This document shows positions 1-12,226 of a DNA stretch of 64,000 nucleotides, one piece after another (position 1 is the first letter of the stretch; the number at the start of each line of letters is the position of its first letter). Position numbers and translations under genes: made by a program. The stretch covers positions 124,001 to 188,000 of the forward strand of contig WTXG01000005.1 in the NCBI GenBank assembly GCA_022496185.1, in the 5' to 3' direction. A model generated the notes under the pieces. The model had not been told where the DNA came from, ran no database searches, and worked only from the letters and a program-made list of their open reading frames with translations. Source of the DNA: Multifurca ochricompacta. Taxonomy: Eukaryota > Basidiomycota > Agaricomycetes > Russulales > Russulaceae.

Positions 1-1899
1 CAATGTGAATAATCGACGTGAAATTTCACCATAACGGAGAAAGCGTAGGACTCACCTGAAGCGATGAAGTCGATCACGGATAACGACGTATCCTCACCTT
101 GGAGTGAGTGTTCGACCATCACACAGCGTAGCTGATCTTGAGGAGGAAAGCTTTCTACTTTTCCGTCCCGAAGTTGGCGCATAAGGGTCGATTTCCCAGA
201 CCCATTCGCACCGAGTATACCATAACGGTGCCCGCGGTAGAGCTTTAGGGTTGTGTGTGATAGAAGGAGAAGGGCACCATAAGCAAGGGAGAACACAGTG
301 TTGCAGAGAGGCTCTCCCTCTTCCGAGTCAACATCGCTTATGGAGGTACGCTTGACCTGCGGTGATGACAATAAATTGTAGATGAAAGGGCTCTTAAAGA
401 GCTAACCTTTTCGATAGCGTAGAAGTGCTTGCGAACCAATTCAGCAAATGCTACACCACCATCCCTGTCGTTTGGTAGCCAGGGAGCTACGTAAATTCCA
501 ACACAACGATGCCAAACAGTCTTGTCTGCGAATCTCTTAGCATAGGCGAGGTCTGCCACAAGGGACGCCGTGAAATCGAGAACTGTGGCAAAAAATGGGT
601 CCTGCAATGAGTGTGAGTTAGGGGAACCTGCTCCATCAGCACTCCCTAGGACCAGCTCTGCGAGGGCCTTCCGCGCTACAACGATTTCGGCCGTGACGTC
701 CCGTGGAGGTAGGGCATTATCCTCTGACGACGCGCCAGCTTTCTGCAACGTGTTAAGTGCACCTTCTGCGAAGGCTCGGACCTAGGATCGAGGTTAGTTG
801 CCAGTGGCTGAGGTAACAGGATACAGGACAGACTTCGGGAAACGCAGCACCCTTCGCAATCTTATCCACGCCGAGTACAAGGGGGCCAAGATGTGTCGCA
901 GCCACGACAGGGTCGCGGACCAACTTCACCAGATTGTCGATGACGACCACAGCTCGCCTCTGTACTTCCATACTCCGGTCATTTAATGCGCGTGTGAGGA
1001 GGGGGACAAGGACGGCAAGGGCAGGCGCGGTTACTTCAGCAACAAAGGTCGTATTGGACAAAGACTTGATGCAAAGTGGAACCGATGCTGGATCGGACAT
1101 GCACTTGACGAGTATTGGGATGTGCGGTGCCAAATCCGCATTAGCCAGAGTCGTACACAGTGTAGTCGCGCACTTGACAGCTGCTGTGGTAACCTTGGAG
1201 CAATGTTAGCGGACATTCAATTACATGATCGGGGTGCAGCACACCTCATTTTTCGTGTCGTGCATAGCTGCGGTGACAGCAGGCAAGATCATAGCAAGTT
1301 CGGTGGCAACCGCTTCTTCGGCGCCACTAACGAAAGCTCTCATTGCATCGAGCGCACCCACCTTTGTACGCCACTTCCCATTCTCGATGACGCCCTCCAA
1401 CGTTTTAAAGACAAAACGAGTAGACTCTGGAGGAAATAATTTTAGGATTGTTTTTGTTGCACCGGCAGCGGCCTGGCGAACGACTTCGCCCTTGTCCATG
1501 TAGAGGTCGAAAAGGGTGGGGAGAGATGTTAGAAGAACAGTCGCAGCAGGAGGACCGAGAACCGCAGCAAAAGACTGGAGTGCCATGGCCGCAGATTCGC
1601 GTTCGTAGCCGGATGTCTTGTTGGTAGCGAATTTATGCGTAGTCTCAATAACTTTACCTTCACTAGGAGGAGGAGGCTTTATGACGCAATAAACACAAAC
1701 GGAACAGTGCCCACTGACTGGAAGGATAAGAAACCCTGCTTGGAGATTTCTCGTGCCAGTTTATCAGCTGCCGCTTTCGCATCTATGTGACAGGTTGGAT
1801 TACTATCTCGAGGAAGCGGCTTTCGTTGAAAGGCGTACCAGGACCGGTAGGTGCAGATCGAAGAGACTCAAAGAGAGGAGGAAATGAAGAGGGATCCAT
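1..1899 (-). CDS. TEF3: Translation elongation factor 3 (eEF3), N-terminal part
   Basis: Fungal-type ribosome-associated ABC ATPase that helps release E-site tRNA during elongation in the cytosol. The gene reads leftward and runs off the window edge, so only the HEAT-repeat N-terminal half and the start of the first ABC cassette are here. The start ATG is at 1899-1897 (MDPSSFPPLFESLR...). HEAT-region strings such as GYERESAA, LFDLYMDKG, KLFPPESTR and NGKWRTKVGALDA match the family closely. A Walker A motif GANGSGKST lies at about 185-212. Phase-consistent introns occur near the N-terminus (after SAPTGP and after GFLSF), at about 1192-1239 (after DTKNE), near 780-830 and near 350-400, and a donor lies near 52. 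No frame break was seen. Identity as eEF3 is clear; a New1-like paralogue is less likely because the N-terminus fits canonical eEF3. Confidence 0.93.
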
Positions 1900-2219
1900 T
1901 CCGGAATATATGCGTAAAGGTAGTAGATAGATTAAAGGACAAAGGTATCAAGAACTTGTAGCCTTGTTTTTCTTCGAGCCTTGAGGGATGTGGACAGTGA
2001 AGAGACCAGAGAATCTAGCAGAGCGGTGCCCTTTACCCAGGTCAGGTATTGACAGTTGACAAGTTAGCGCCTCTGTCTGAGTCTGCGTCTGCGTCTGTGT
2101 TTGCTGCTTCTGCAGAGTAAAATAAAAATAAAAATAAAAATAAAAATAAAATAAAACTCATCATATCAAATCACGTGGATAGGAGTGGACTGACTCTGAC
2201 TCGACTCAATGCTCGACGG
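1900..2219. other. Divergent intergenic region, eEF3 / chitinase
   Basis: This 320-nt stretch lies between two divergently transcribed start codons and probably holds both promoters. It contains a CTGCGT/CTGTGT-rich patch and an AAAAT repeat at 2118-2156, placed just upstream of the chitinase start. No coding signal was seen. Confidence 0.6.
2118..2156. repeat. (AAAAT)n microsatellite
   Basis: About seven near-perfect copies of AAAAT/AAATA, an A-rich tract in the 5' region of the chitinase gene. It may be a nucleosome-disfavouring promoter tract. Confidence 0.9.
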
Positions 2220-4026
2220 ATGTCTGTAATGTCTTCAACACCTGTTGCGACTACAGAAAATCAAAATCAACCTTCATCATCACCATCATCTTTCACTCGT
2301 TCCGGAACCCGCAAATATCGGATTATTGCATTCGTTCTCTCGTTAAGCTTCCTTACCCTTGCGCTTGTGTCACTATACAAATTAGGATATTGGACCGTGC
2401 CGGGTGTCCGGGTTGGATCACCACCACCACCACTAACCTCGTCCTATACATCCACTCCGACAACACACTCGCAGAGTGACATCGAAGAACCTGTTGTCCA
2501 AAAGAACAAGACGGGTGCAGAAACGGAAATGGCAATACCCCATGGAAAGTACAGCGTCGGCTAGTACGCTCATGGTCTCATCTTATGTGATAATTGAATG
2601 AGGCACATTAATGTCTATTTCTTTAGCTTTGTGAACTGGTCAGTCGTGGGATCGTATTTTATCCCCGCAACAGCTGCCAACCGTCTAACGTAGGGGCATT
2701 TATGGGCGCAAGTTCCCTCCATCTTCGATCCCCACTCAGGACCTCACGTATGTCAAATTCTTTAAACCCTCATTGCCCTAGTAACAGCAAAGATTAAATG
2801 GGTCGCCCTTCCATACAGTCACATTCTTTACGCCTTCGCAAATGTCCGCGCTAATACCGGTGAAGTCTTCCTTTCCGACCTTTGGGCCGACCAAGACATT
2901 CACTACCCGGGTGATTCATGGTCCGATACGGGCACGAATCTCTATGGCAACTTCAAGGCGATATACCAGCTAAAGAAGCAACATCGTCATCTCAAGCTCC
3001 TGCTTTCTATCGGTGGTTGGACCTATTCACCGTCCTTCCATCCAGTGGTTGTGTCAGCTGCACATCGTGCAGAGTTTGTTAGAAGTGCGGTGAGGCTGGT
3101 GGAGGATTACGGCCTGGACGGCCTGGACGTGGATTACGAGTATCCACAAAATGATGCGCAAGCCAGAGGTTATGTAGAGCTACTGCGCGAGTTGAGGACA
3201 GCGTTGGATGAGCACTCACGCCGCAAACGCACGGACTATCGCTTCTTGTTAACGGTGAGCACCATTATTACGAGGCGGATGGTTCATCTCTCTAAGGTTG
3301 GCAGATAGCAGCCCCGTGCGGACCAGACAACTACCAAAAGCTACATATCCGAGAGATGGTCCCTTTTCTCGACTTTTGGAATCTCATGGCTTATGACTTC
3401 GGTCGGTACTCAGTGTTTCCAATTCTTTTGTACCATGGCTGAAAGGCGAGGTAGCTGGTTCCTGGGACAAGATAGCCAATCACCAAGCCAATATCTTTGG
3501 AGGCCCCATCAGTGCCTCGCAGGCCGTCCACTGGTACATCTCACAAGGCGTTCCACGTCACAGGATCATACTAGGCGTGCCCCTGTATGGTCGCTCCTTC
3601 CTTAATACCGACGGACCGGGTACGACATTCTCAGGTCTTGGTCAGGGAAGCTGGGAGGCTGGTGTATATGACTACCGTGCACTTCCCCTGCCGGGATACT
3701 ACAGTTTTCGCGACGAGCAGGCACTGGCGAGCTGGTCTTACGATTATGAGCGTAAGGAGATGATCAGTTTTGACGATGAGGTTGTCGGACGATGGAAGGG
3801 GGAGTATATCGCGCGAGAATGTTTGGGAGGGAGCATGTTTTGGGAGCTGAGTGGCGATAAAGGTGGAGTCCCAAGAGAAGGCATGGAAGGCGGCCACGGG
3901 AAGGAGCCACAGCCTGGACGGAGTCTCGTGCAGGTGGTAAAGGAGGGGATGGGTGAGCTTGATGCAAGCATGAATTGGCTGCAGTACGAAGGGAGCAAGT
4001 TCGAGAATTTGCGGAACGGAATGTGA
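2220..4026 (+). CDS. GH18 chitinase with N-terminal membrane anchor
   Basis: Glycoside hydrolase family 18 endochitinase, cutting beta-1,4-GlcNAc chains in the cell wall. Exons read 2220-2563, 2627-2638, 2694-2747, 2819-3254, 3305-3401 and 3455-4026; all phases close, giving 504 aa. The 12-nt second exon is a microexon. The catalytic motif GLDGLDVDYEYP (DxxDxDxE) is encoded at 3111-3146, with the proton-donor Glu at 3138-3140. Other family landmarks are GYFVNWGIYGRKF, THILYAFANV, LLSIGGWTYSP, NLMAYDF, GVPLYGRSF and SMFWELSGD. Instead of a cleavable signal peptide there is a cytosolic tail of about 30 residues, then a hydrophobic segment (IIAFVLSLSFLTLALVSLY) and a Ser/Pro/Thr linker, which suggests a type II membrane protein. 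No chitin-binding module was seen. The start is the first in-frame ATG; another Met follows three codons later. Confidence 0.93.
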
Positions 4027-4195
4027 GTCCTCAGGTATAGGAACTTGGACTACACAAACTCTTACTTTGGTTCGCTGAGGGAATGCCATTCCTTGCGAAT
4101 CGCGCGCGCGCGATGTGAGAACCTAAGGGATCGCTGGCGAAAAAGGGGCATGTTCGACAACCCAATGAAGCGTAGAACAATAACCAGAACCTTAT

Positions 4196-4815
4196 TCAAG
4201 TGTAGATGCCAATACCGACCAGGGCTACCCAGCCAGACAAATTCCCTTCCGCTAGACGACCGACAAGGAAATGAACAACTGTGCGACTGGCACCTGGACC
4301 ATCATGCACGCAGAAAAGGAACTTGTCGCGCAACTTGGCTAAAAGGACAGATAATTTGGTGAACTCGTTCGAGTTGAGTAGCCTGAAAGTTGATGGAAGA
4401 GATGTTGATGGCTGCAATTGGCCATAAGTTATCTGCCAGAGAGGTGAGCGTTGAGTAACAAAGTAAAGTGGGGCTGGTGACGCGCCCGTCGGTTAGGATC
4501 GTATAAGTTCAAGGCGCGAAGAATATTGATTTCGCGTCCTTCTCCATACGGTCCGGTTCCAAGCCAAACGCAGATATCGCCAAATTCATCTGTTTCACTA
4601 CCCTGACCCGCAAGTACGCTTCCGCATGAATTTTCATTGGCTGTACTATTGGCAGCGGATGCGAGGTCCCTGAGGTAAACACGGACTTCCGGTGGAGGCG
4701 CCGAGATGAAGGAAGCGACTTTGATGATGGAAGAGTTACGGTAAACACGGGCAAGCGTCGCCTTTTGATAAGCATTTTCTGTGTTAAAAATGAATGCTGA
4801 AGAAAGATTAGGCAT
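4196..4815 (-). CDS. Conserved-looking hypothetical protein, 180 aa
   Basis: Two exons, 4815-4460 and 4382-4196, joined across a 77-nt intron with phase that closes (QPHFTL|LLNSNEF), give 180 residues. I do not recognise the family. The protein is mixed alpha/beta in character with no signal peptide; the last 25 residues (VVHFLVGRLAEGNLSGWVALVGIGIY) are moderately hydrophobic but contain charges, so a membrane tail is doubtful. Its 3' end lies 170 nt from the chitinase stop, in convergent orientation. The start ATG at 4815 is preceded by a purine-rich leader. The clean splice and open frame make it a probable real gene, but no function can be assigned. Confidence 0.6.
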
Positions 4816-4998
4816 GGTTGTTGCGCGTGAGGTGAGGGGTGAGTGAGGGGTGAGCGGAGGGGAATTACAATAGTGTGGATGGTGACATCATTCCAACACC
4901 AACATCACACGTGATCGAGCTCATGGGTCTTGTGGACTCTTGGACTTGAACTCTTTAGTCTCCCGGTCTCTCGCTCGGTCTCTCGTACTGTTACTTGT

Positions 4999-4999
<1 letters not shown>

Positions 5000-5031
<32 letters not shown>

Positions 5032-5086
5032 GCCCCGCCGCCGTGAGTGAATTTGCGAGTTGCGAGTTGCGAGTTGCGAGTTGCGA
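5000..5086. repeat. (CTCACT)n and (GCGAGTT)n tandem repeats
   Basis: Two short tandem arrays sit just upstream of the LETM1-like start: CTCACT units at 5000-5030 and GCGAGTT units at 5054-5086. They can be read as a His/Ser-rich frame, but this looks like repeat-driven openness, not a gene. Confidence 0.85.
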
Positions 5087-5106
5087 TTGCGACGAGTGTG
5101 AGTTAG

Positions 5107-6600
5107 ATGTTGAGGTCACTCTCACTCGGGAGGAATGGCATAGCTCACAGGTTGGTCGTCCCTTAAATCTCATCTCCTGTCTATTTATTTTACTTTCATC
5201 GTCGGAACTATTCGCAACACGTCCATCCTGTCAAGCAGTTCTCTTTCTCTCTACCGAAGGTCAATATATGGACGGCCTCGTCCTCTCTCTATTCGTTCTT
5301 CCTCGACTGCTCCTACTACGTCAAAGTCCAAAGATGCCTCTGGCGTTCATACGATACCACCTGTCCCTTTAAAGACCAAGGTCGACCACAGACCTGGTCC
5401 TATCAAACCACCAATAGCACCCTCCAGTTTACACCCCGCAACGGCGAAGAAAGCTCCCTCGTCAAGTACTTCTTCCTCATCACAATCTATATCACCCGAT
5501 GCCACCGCAAAACTGTCCAGCTCAATAACTGAGACGGTAAAGGAAGACCTGAAACAAGCTTATATTCACGGAGTACTTGCACGCCCGCCTCAAGGCTCGG
5601 GAAAACTTGCGACACTTTGGCACCAGGCCAAGGAACTCTTTGTGCGTAGGACTGGTTGACCAAAAAGTTAGGATTAACGTCTGCCGTTCAGAAATTCTAC
5701 TTCAGAGGTCTTAAATTAGTTATCATACACCGAAAGCAAGTAAATGAGATTCGAGCGCGAGTGAAAGCAGGTGGGGAACCTCTGTCTCGTTGGGAATCTC
5801 GATTTATTCAAACAAACACGAGTGACCTCGCGAGGTACGTCCTCTTTCCGTTTCCCATTATCATTCATACTTAATCCCCATGTTTCAGACTTGTACCATT
5901 CGTCGCAATTGTTCTTGTTCTCGAGGAAGTTATCCCCCTCATCGTGCTCTACGCACCTGGCATGCTCCCTTCGACTTGCATTTTGACTTCTCAGCGCGAA
6001 CGGATTGACGATAAGCGTCGTGAGAAGCAACGCGCCTTTTCTGAGACAAGGCGGGCAGTCTTTTTAGACGTGAGTGAGGCAGGGCCAGCAACCTTGACTT
6101 CATCGCTGCCGAGCGCGAGCTCCAGCATTGCACTCTGTGGGAAAGTCAAGTTGATTTACAACTAAGAGGAGTGCTGAACAATCTTGTCTACAGTCTTCTG
6201 TCCTTGTCAACCTGGGGTCCCAATTTTCGTCGCAGGAGTAGGATCGAATGGCACTGAAGTCGGTGGTTTCCGACGACGCGCTCCTGATAAAAGAAGGGAT
6301 GGGTGATCGGTTAACGCACCCCGAGCTGCTCGAAGCTCTGGAGGAACGCGGAATGTCCGTACGTTCGAGGAGCTTTGCTAGCAGATGCTGATTGGCTGCT
6401 CCCAGCGTAACCGACGGAATGAGTACCGCTGGATTGAAGGCCCGCCTTCGCTGGTGGCTTACCACTGCTGATAAGGTAGATGAAGGTTCTCCTGTTAGCA
6501 GGCGCATTGCCCTTGCCGCTCAGGCTGCACTGGGTCAGTTCCAGGTTCGTATGCTTCATCTTTATATGGACTCCCATCTTGGTAGAATGACGCTCATTAA
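5107..6600 (+). CDS. LETM1-type mitochondrial inner-membrane protein, frame break
   Basis: LETM1/Mdm38-family protein, expected in the mitochondrial inner membrane (ion homeostasis, ribosome docking). Exons 5107-5150, 5239-5641, 5692-5834, 5889-6069, 6126-6354 and 6406 onward follow good splice sites. The N-terminus MLRSLSLGRNGIAH... is Arg/Ser/Leu-rich and acid-free, a typical presequence. The hallmark region FYFRGLKLVIIHRKQV, then LVPFVAIVLVLEEVIPLIVLYAPGMLPSTC, spans the membrane segment and start of the LETM1 domain. Then comes LSTWGPNFRRRSRIEWH, and at about 6252 the frame shifts by one base before LKSVVSDDALLIKEG continues. Restoring one base would rejoin the conserved RIExHL stretch, so this is a one-base deletion or a sequence error. 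The 3' end is uncertain: either a 41-nt intron leads to a stop at 6600, or the frame reads on to 6649. Confidence 0.8.
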
Positions 6601-6820
6601 ATACAGTGATGATTCAATTGTTAGACAAGATAATATTTCCCTCTGGTGAACACGTGTATATGTCGTAGAGGTGGGATAACACTACATCTCCCTTATAATG
6701 TTAGCACCTATCATTTGATGCTTGGTGCTTGATACATCATGTAAACTGCTCTAGCTGGGACTCACACCCGGGGAAACTCGACAAGGAACATAAATATAAC
6801 CAACTTGAGTACACCGCGCG

Positions 6821-9800
6821 TCAACGGCGGCTCTTCACATACGCCAGGACTGCCCAGCTTTTACGACTCCAGGGTGCCAACATAATGCCCTTGTGTGCCA
6901 TGCTCCATGCTTCTCTCAGACTTTCTTCGTCCTCAGAAAGGGCCTTGGCCACCGCCCGTAGCCCGATTGACTCGCGCAAATCCGCGATATCGCCGTCACG
7001 TCCTTGGGCGATGACACCCCGTGCGACCGCCGGCTCGCCGTGCTGGAGCAGTAAGGTTACCAGCGCACGTCTAGCGTCTTCGCGTATGGGCTCTGCATGT
7101 ACGGCTTTCTGGGTTTCGCTCAGTGCCGCTGTGAAGTTCCCCTATTGGGGAACGTCAAACAAAGATACTAAGGTCAGAGCGGGCAACAGGAGAATCGGAT
7201 GGCGATGGCGTACCTGACCCAGGTAGTGCTGCTTCAAGATGTATGAAGAGTCGCGTCTTGGATCACGCTTGTGTCGGAGGTCGATGGGTAGTGAAATGAG
7301 TTCAGATAAGGCGGCGTCGATCAGGCTGTCGTCGCCGGTCAGGATACCCATACCGGCAAGTGCGTTGATCGCCGTCAAGTTCTCCGGATCCTGGGTGATG
7401 CTTCTCCGCGGGCCATCAGAACCGCCTCTGAGAATAGTCGATCGTTTAAGGGGGAGCGTACCAGTCTAAAAGCTGCGACTTCGCGGCTTCTTGACCCTCC
7501 TCTGTTCCTGTAGCCCACAGCGTCTGCGCCAGCAACACCGTGGCGTGCCCACGCATGTGCAAGTCGTCACCCGCTGCGACGAGTGCCGCCTCAAAATTCT
7601 CGATGGCCGCATCCAGGGCACCCAGCTTGAAACTCGCGAGGCCAGACCCGAAAAGACATTGCGATTTTAGCACCTTATCTTCTCTCTCCTCAGGTAGAAG
7701 CCCCAGTGCGCTCTGGAATGAGCTGAGGGCCCCCTCATAATCACGTAAAGCAAGGCGCAATCGTGCGACGGTTGTGTTTGCGATTGTAAACTGCCGCTCG
7801 ATAACCGGGTCCTCGCTTTCTTCGTATGCTGCTTCGAGCACGCTGATTGCACGATCGGTGCACTCGACCCCAAGCTCGAGATGGCCGATGCGCTCACAGA
7901 TAAGCCCGAACAGGTGTAGAGCGGAAGCATCATCCGGACGCTGCTTGAGGTATCTATCAAGCGCGAAGAATGCCGGGAAAAGGTCGTTGGGCGACGAGCG
8001 GCGGCTGTGACCCGCGCTGAGGTAGTGATCGAACTCACGTCTCGAGAACATAATGTCGGCTTCAGGCTTAAATAGTACCAATCAATCAAGGTAGCGCTGC
8101 GCATGGCTACTGGCTCACCACGTCAGCTGATAAGCTCACAGCATGTTCAAGCAGCATGCGCGAGTCTGCGTGCTGTCCATTCCGCGTGGCAATTAAAGCT
8201 TGACCGACCCATGTCAAAATGTGATCTGGATCTAACGTTTGTGCCTTCAGGAACGCTTCGTTGGCCAGTTCAAGATCATCATGGTAGAAACACAGAAAGC
8301 CGAAGCTTGTCCAGACGTCAACATTCTTAACACGAGGGTGAACCAAACCCATTCGGGAAAATCAACTTGAAAACTCACTTTGGGGTTGATCTCTAGCGCC
8401 CGAATGTATGCATGCTGAGCTTCTATCGGCTGAGACACGAGATTCATATCGCCTAGCGCACGCCAGTAGTTGTCTTCACCCGGCTGAGAGCGAATGGCTT
8501 CCTTGATGGACGCGAGTGCTTGCTTCAGTACTTTATCCCGCTGTTCGCCCTCTGGGAAAATTCTCCTGCCTAGGTTGAAAAGAGCGAAACCGAAGTCGAA
8601 CCATGCGCTGCCCGTAGTGGCAGCCCCAAGTAGACCAAGTGAAATACGGTGACTGTATGCTGCGACGGAGACCTTCAAGGCGTCTGTCCCAGTTAGGCGA
8701 TCGTCGGGAAGTTTGATTGGCAAAGTCACACTTCCCGCGAGTCTGTCTCCGGTGTCCGAAGTCAGGTAGCTACACGCTTGCGAAAGAACAGTTCTGACGG
8801 CGGCTTCATCCATGCAAGAAACGCGCGAGAGATAATAGATAGCATCTGCGATGACCTTCCACGCGAAACTATGGAACGTGGAGTTGGTGTCCAGAAAATT
8901 AAACGAGACCCGCAAAGCGGCAACAAATGAATCTTGTGCACGAGACAAAAAACCAGTTGAGAGCTCCGAGAGACCCATGTCGACATGAGCCCGCGCGAGG
9001 GACGTCAGAACTCCAGGGTCATTGGGTTGAACCTGTAATACTGTGTGAAACGATGCAATTGCCTCCTGCAACCGACCCGTTTTGCGATGAATGTCCCCAA
9101 TAAGGTAACTGCACACCCAGTCATCGGGTTGTAACTCTTGAGCGCGATGAAGGGCCTTGAACGCAGCGGTGTGCCGACCAGCTTTAGCGTACGATTCTCC
9201 CAAACGAACCCACGAGGGCTGGTCCTCGGGTTCAGCGCGCAACGCGACTTGGAAAGCCTGAATTGCTGAAGGATAATTTCCCCGGTTCTGTATTGTCCAT
9301 TAGTCCCACATCGATGTGTCGCGGTGGAGAAAATCCCTACCAGATGGACCACCCCAGAGGCTTTCCACGCCCAAGCGTTGACCGGTAAATAACGTCCAGC
9401 GATGACTTCCTGGGTGTCCTCAAATCCGCCCTCGCCCTCGATGGCTCGATTCGCTACCACTTCAACAAGATCCCACTCTCGTTCATCTGCAAACCCCTCA
9501 GCGAGTCGTCTAGCGGCATCACTCTCCCTCGCATCCAGTTCGAAAGCTTTTTGAAAGCACTTTGATGCTCGAATTAGATCGAGGGGATTTGCTACTTCCG
9601 AATAATAGATCCCCAGGGAGGTAAAGGCAGGAGCAAAAGACGAAGAATGCTTGAGAGATATAATGAAGAATTGAAATGCCTCCTCCCGATGGTCGGCTGC
9701 ACGCTATTGGGTAACATGTCACGAAGCTTGAGAACATTTTACTCACCGCCCATCTCCCAGTGAGCTTTGCCGAGTCTCCACCAGCTCCGCGACTTATCCT

Positions 9801-11855
9801 CGTCGCTGTCTTCTTCATACTCTAATGATTCAATGACTGCCCTCAGTTTGGAAATTGCTTTGTCAAGGTTGTTCATTTGTACTTCACACCAAGCATGTTC
9901 TTCTTGTGCGCGTAAGCGACCGCGCGTTTCTTCGGGGAGGACATCGGAGACTCGAGAAAAGCAAGACGCAGCTTCACGCCACCTTCCAGCGCGCTGGAAG
10001 ACATAGCCACGACCCATAAGGCAATCCACATTGCTTGGGTCCTGAGAGAGAACCTCCTCCAAAATGCGGAGAGCTCTGGTATGATGTTTTGGAGGATATA
10101 GATGAACGAGAGACGTCGCCAAGGCGACATTGAACACTTTTCGAACGCTGAACAGAAGCATTAACTAGGCTCTTCTGCTATGGGACAACGTACTTGATCA
10201 AGTCAGAACCGGTGTCATCCCGATGCCGGGTGACCAGTTCTAAACCCGCTTCAGACACAGTAATGGTAGCCTGATAGTCCCGATCTTGAAGATACACTTC
10301 AGACATCACCCTGTGGGCGAGGATTGACCATTGGAAAGCCGATGCGGTTTCCTGCTTTATGATATCAGGTATTGTGAACGCGAGCCGCACACGAAACAAA
10401 ACGAACCGAGAAAGCACCGAAGACATCGTCCAGAGAGCCCGAAGGGGCGGTTATCGTCTCTTCATCGTCTGAAAGCGGGACACCCAAATAGGCGAGATAG
10501 GCTTTGATGAGCCTTGTGAGGGATTCATTTGGGAATAGCGTCAGATATTGACGCAGGACATCAAAATCATATCCCTCTGGATAAGCAATCAACACAATGT
10601 ACGCTTTGGTAGAGAAAGTAGTACCAATGGTTTCACAGTCTTGTCCGTTGATAAAAACTGACCAGGCCAACTCGTCTGGCAAACGTAACAGAACTACACC
10701 ATCAACCAACTTTTTGACTTCCATTGCAAGCTGTTGTTTCCTGGGGTCGTTGAGCGGTAAAGAAAGAAGAAAATCGCGTTTATGGCGGAGTTGCTTTGAC
10801 TCTGTCTGACGGCGAAGCTCGTCCGAGGTATTAGGGTGGTTGAGAATTTCATCGTACAGGTAGGGTAACTAATCGCAATCAGGGAAATCTGAGAATGACC
10901 AGGATAAGTTACCTTAGATCCACTGTAGACTTCTTGTGCGACCTCATTCCTGATATGATGTGGACTGCCAGCATTCAATCGCGTCCGACGCCTGGCCACC
11001 TCCTTCTCAAAAGTCTCCCTCTCATCTGCTTCGTTGAGAGAGACTACTTCTTCTAAAATGGGCAGGGAGTTGTGGATCGCAGCTTGGCTGGATGCTATTG
11101 TGGTTGCAGTTGGATTCGTCAAGTCAGGAACAGGAAGAGTGGATAATATTGAGTAAAGTGGTGAATCCGGAAGGTATAACAATAATGCATCAGAAAGCTA
11201 TAATAGATTATGAGCGCTGAAGGCGAACAAAAGTGCTTGGAGGACATGCTTGACGGCGTGATCCGTGTTCTCTGCGCAGGTCTATCAGCCTCTGAATTGT
11301 CTCGGCGCACTTAGTGGCATCCTCACTGCACCAGGTCATCAGAAATGCTTGACTATGCTAAAGAAAGCGTACGAGTTTCCAAAAATTTTGGCGAGTTCTA
11401 GAAGAGAATTAGCTGATTCTTCCCATTTCTGGCCGCGCTCATATGCCTTGCACAAGCCCTGAAGATGCATACAATAAATGTGCAGACCTGTAAAATGGCA
11501 CGCGAAAGTACCTGCCACCCGAGATACTGCTTTGAGTGTAGTTCGATAGCGGATCGGAATGTCTTTAAAGATGCGGACAACGCGTTCGGTTCAAGTCAAG
11601 GAAGAATGGAGAGGTGTGGAGTTACCTGCTCGCTTTGATCGATTCTACCCAGCTCCAGCAAAGCTAGTCCATAGAATATTTTGCTACAGACTGTCAAGGT
11701 GTGGTGGCTTTTGCACGCATTGAAACGTACGCGTTATAATTATCCGGCTCATAATCCAGAATTTGAAGGCTTGTGTCGTGCGCCAACTGAAAGTCCTTTT
11801 TATTCAGCGCTTCTCTAGCCGCTTTAAGCTTCCCTTTTAAGAGAGCAGAGGACAT
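6821..11855 (-). CDS. SKI3: Ski complex TPR subunit Ski3 (TTC37 homologue)
   Basis: Large tetratricopeptide scaffold of the Ski2-Ski3-Ski8 complex, which feeds mRNA to the cytoplasmic exosome for 3'-5' decay. The start at 11855 gives MSSALLKGKLKAAREALNKK followed by a first TPR (LAHDTSLQILDYEPDNYNAY), matching Ski3 N-termini. Further landmarks are LTRLIKAYLAYLGVPLSDDEE near 10500, TPR strings such as EEVLSQDPSNVDCLMGRGYVFQRAGRW near 10050, and many TPR units between 9900 and 7450. The C-terminal part includes NLTAINALAGMGILTGDDSL and APWSRKSWAVLAYVKS before a stop at 6821. The coding region is split by many short introns (for example at about 7208-7142, and one of about 61 nt near 7450). It shares a 370-nt divergent promoter with the phosphatase gene. 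Total length fits a roughly 1400-aa Ski3. Confidence 0.88.
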
Positions 11856-12226
11856 TGAAGTGCTTATCTCTTCTCTACGATGTGGAAGGATCGTAGTTGT
11901 AATTGTGTTGTGCTTGTGCTTGGTTGTGGTCAGTTCCCAGTCCTGCGACGGGACCTCGCCGGAATTGCCGTGCCGTGCCGTGCCGAAATGGGTGACCAGT
12001 CGGGGGACAGGACCTGTCAACAACGAACGAACAAGTGAACGAGAACCCCCGAACTCGGATTCAGACAGCCTTCAGTTGTCACCAAGAGCAACGGGGTATT
12101 TCACTATTAATCGCTAGCTAAAAGTCAGGTAAACCATTCGTGGTTTATTCTTGCTTCCTTCCACTTTCAACAAACGGGGTTGATCCGGTATCGGTATCTG
12201 TACTTGGCTGGCTCGAAGGAACATCA
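11856..12226. other. Divergent promoter region, SKI3 / phosphatase
   Basis: A 371-nt gap between the start codons of two divergent genes. It contains a run of GTTGTGCTTGTGCTTGG-like sequence, a GCCGTGCCGTGCCG repeat near 11965-11985, and no convincing open frame. It presumably holds both promoters. Confidence 0.55.

Noticed and set aside
4995..5372. Open frame starting with His/Ser repeats
   Set aside because: It is created by the CTCACT and GCGAGTT repeats, and overlaps the LETM1-type first exon and intron in another frame.
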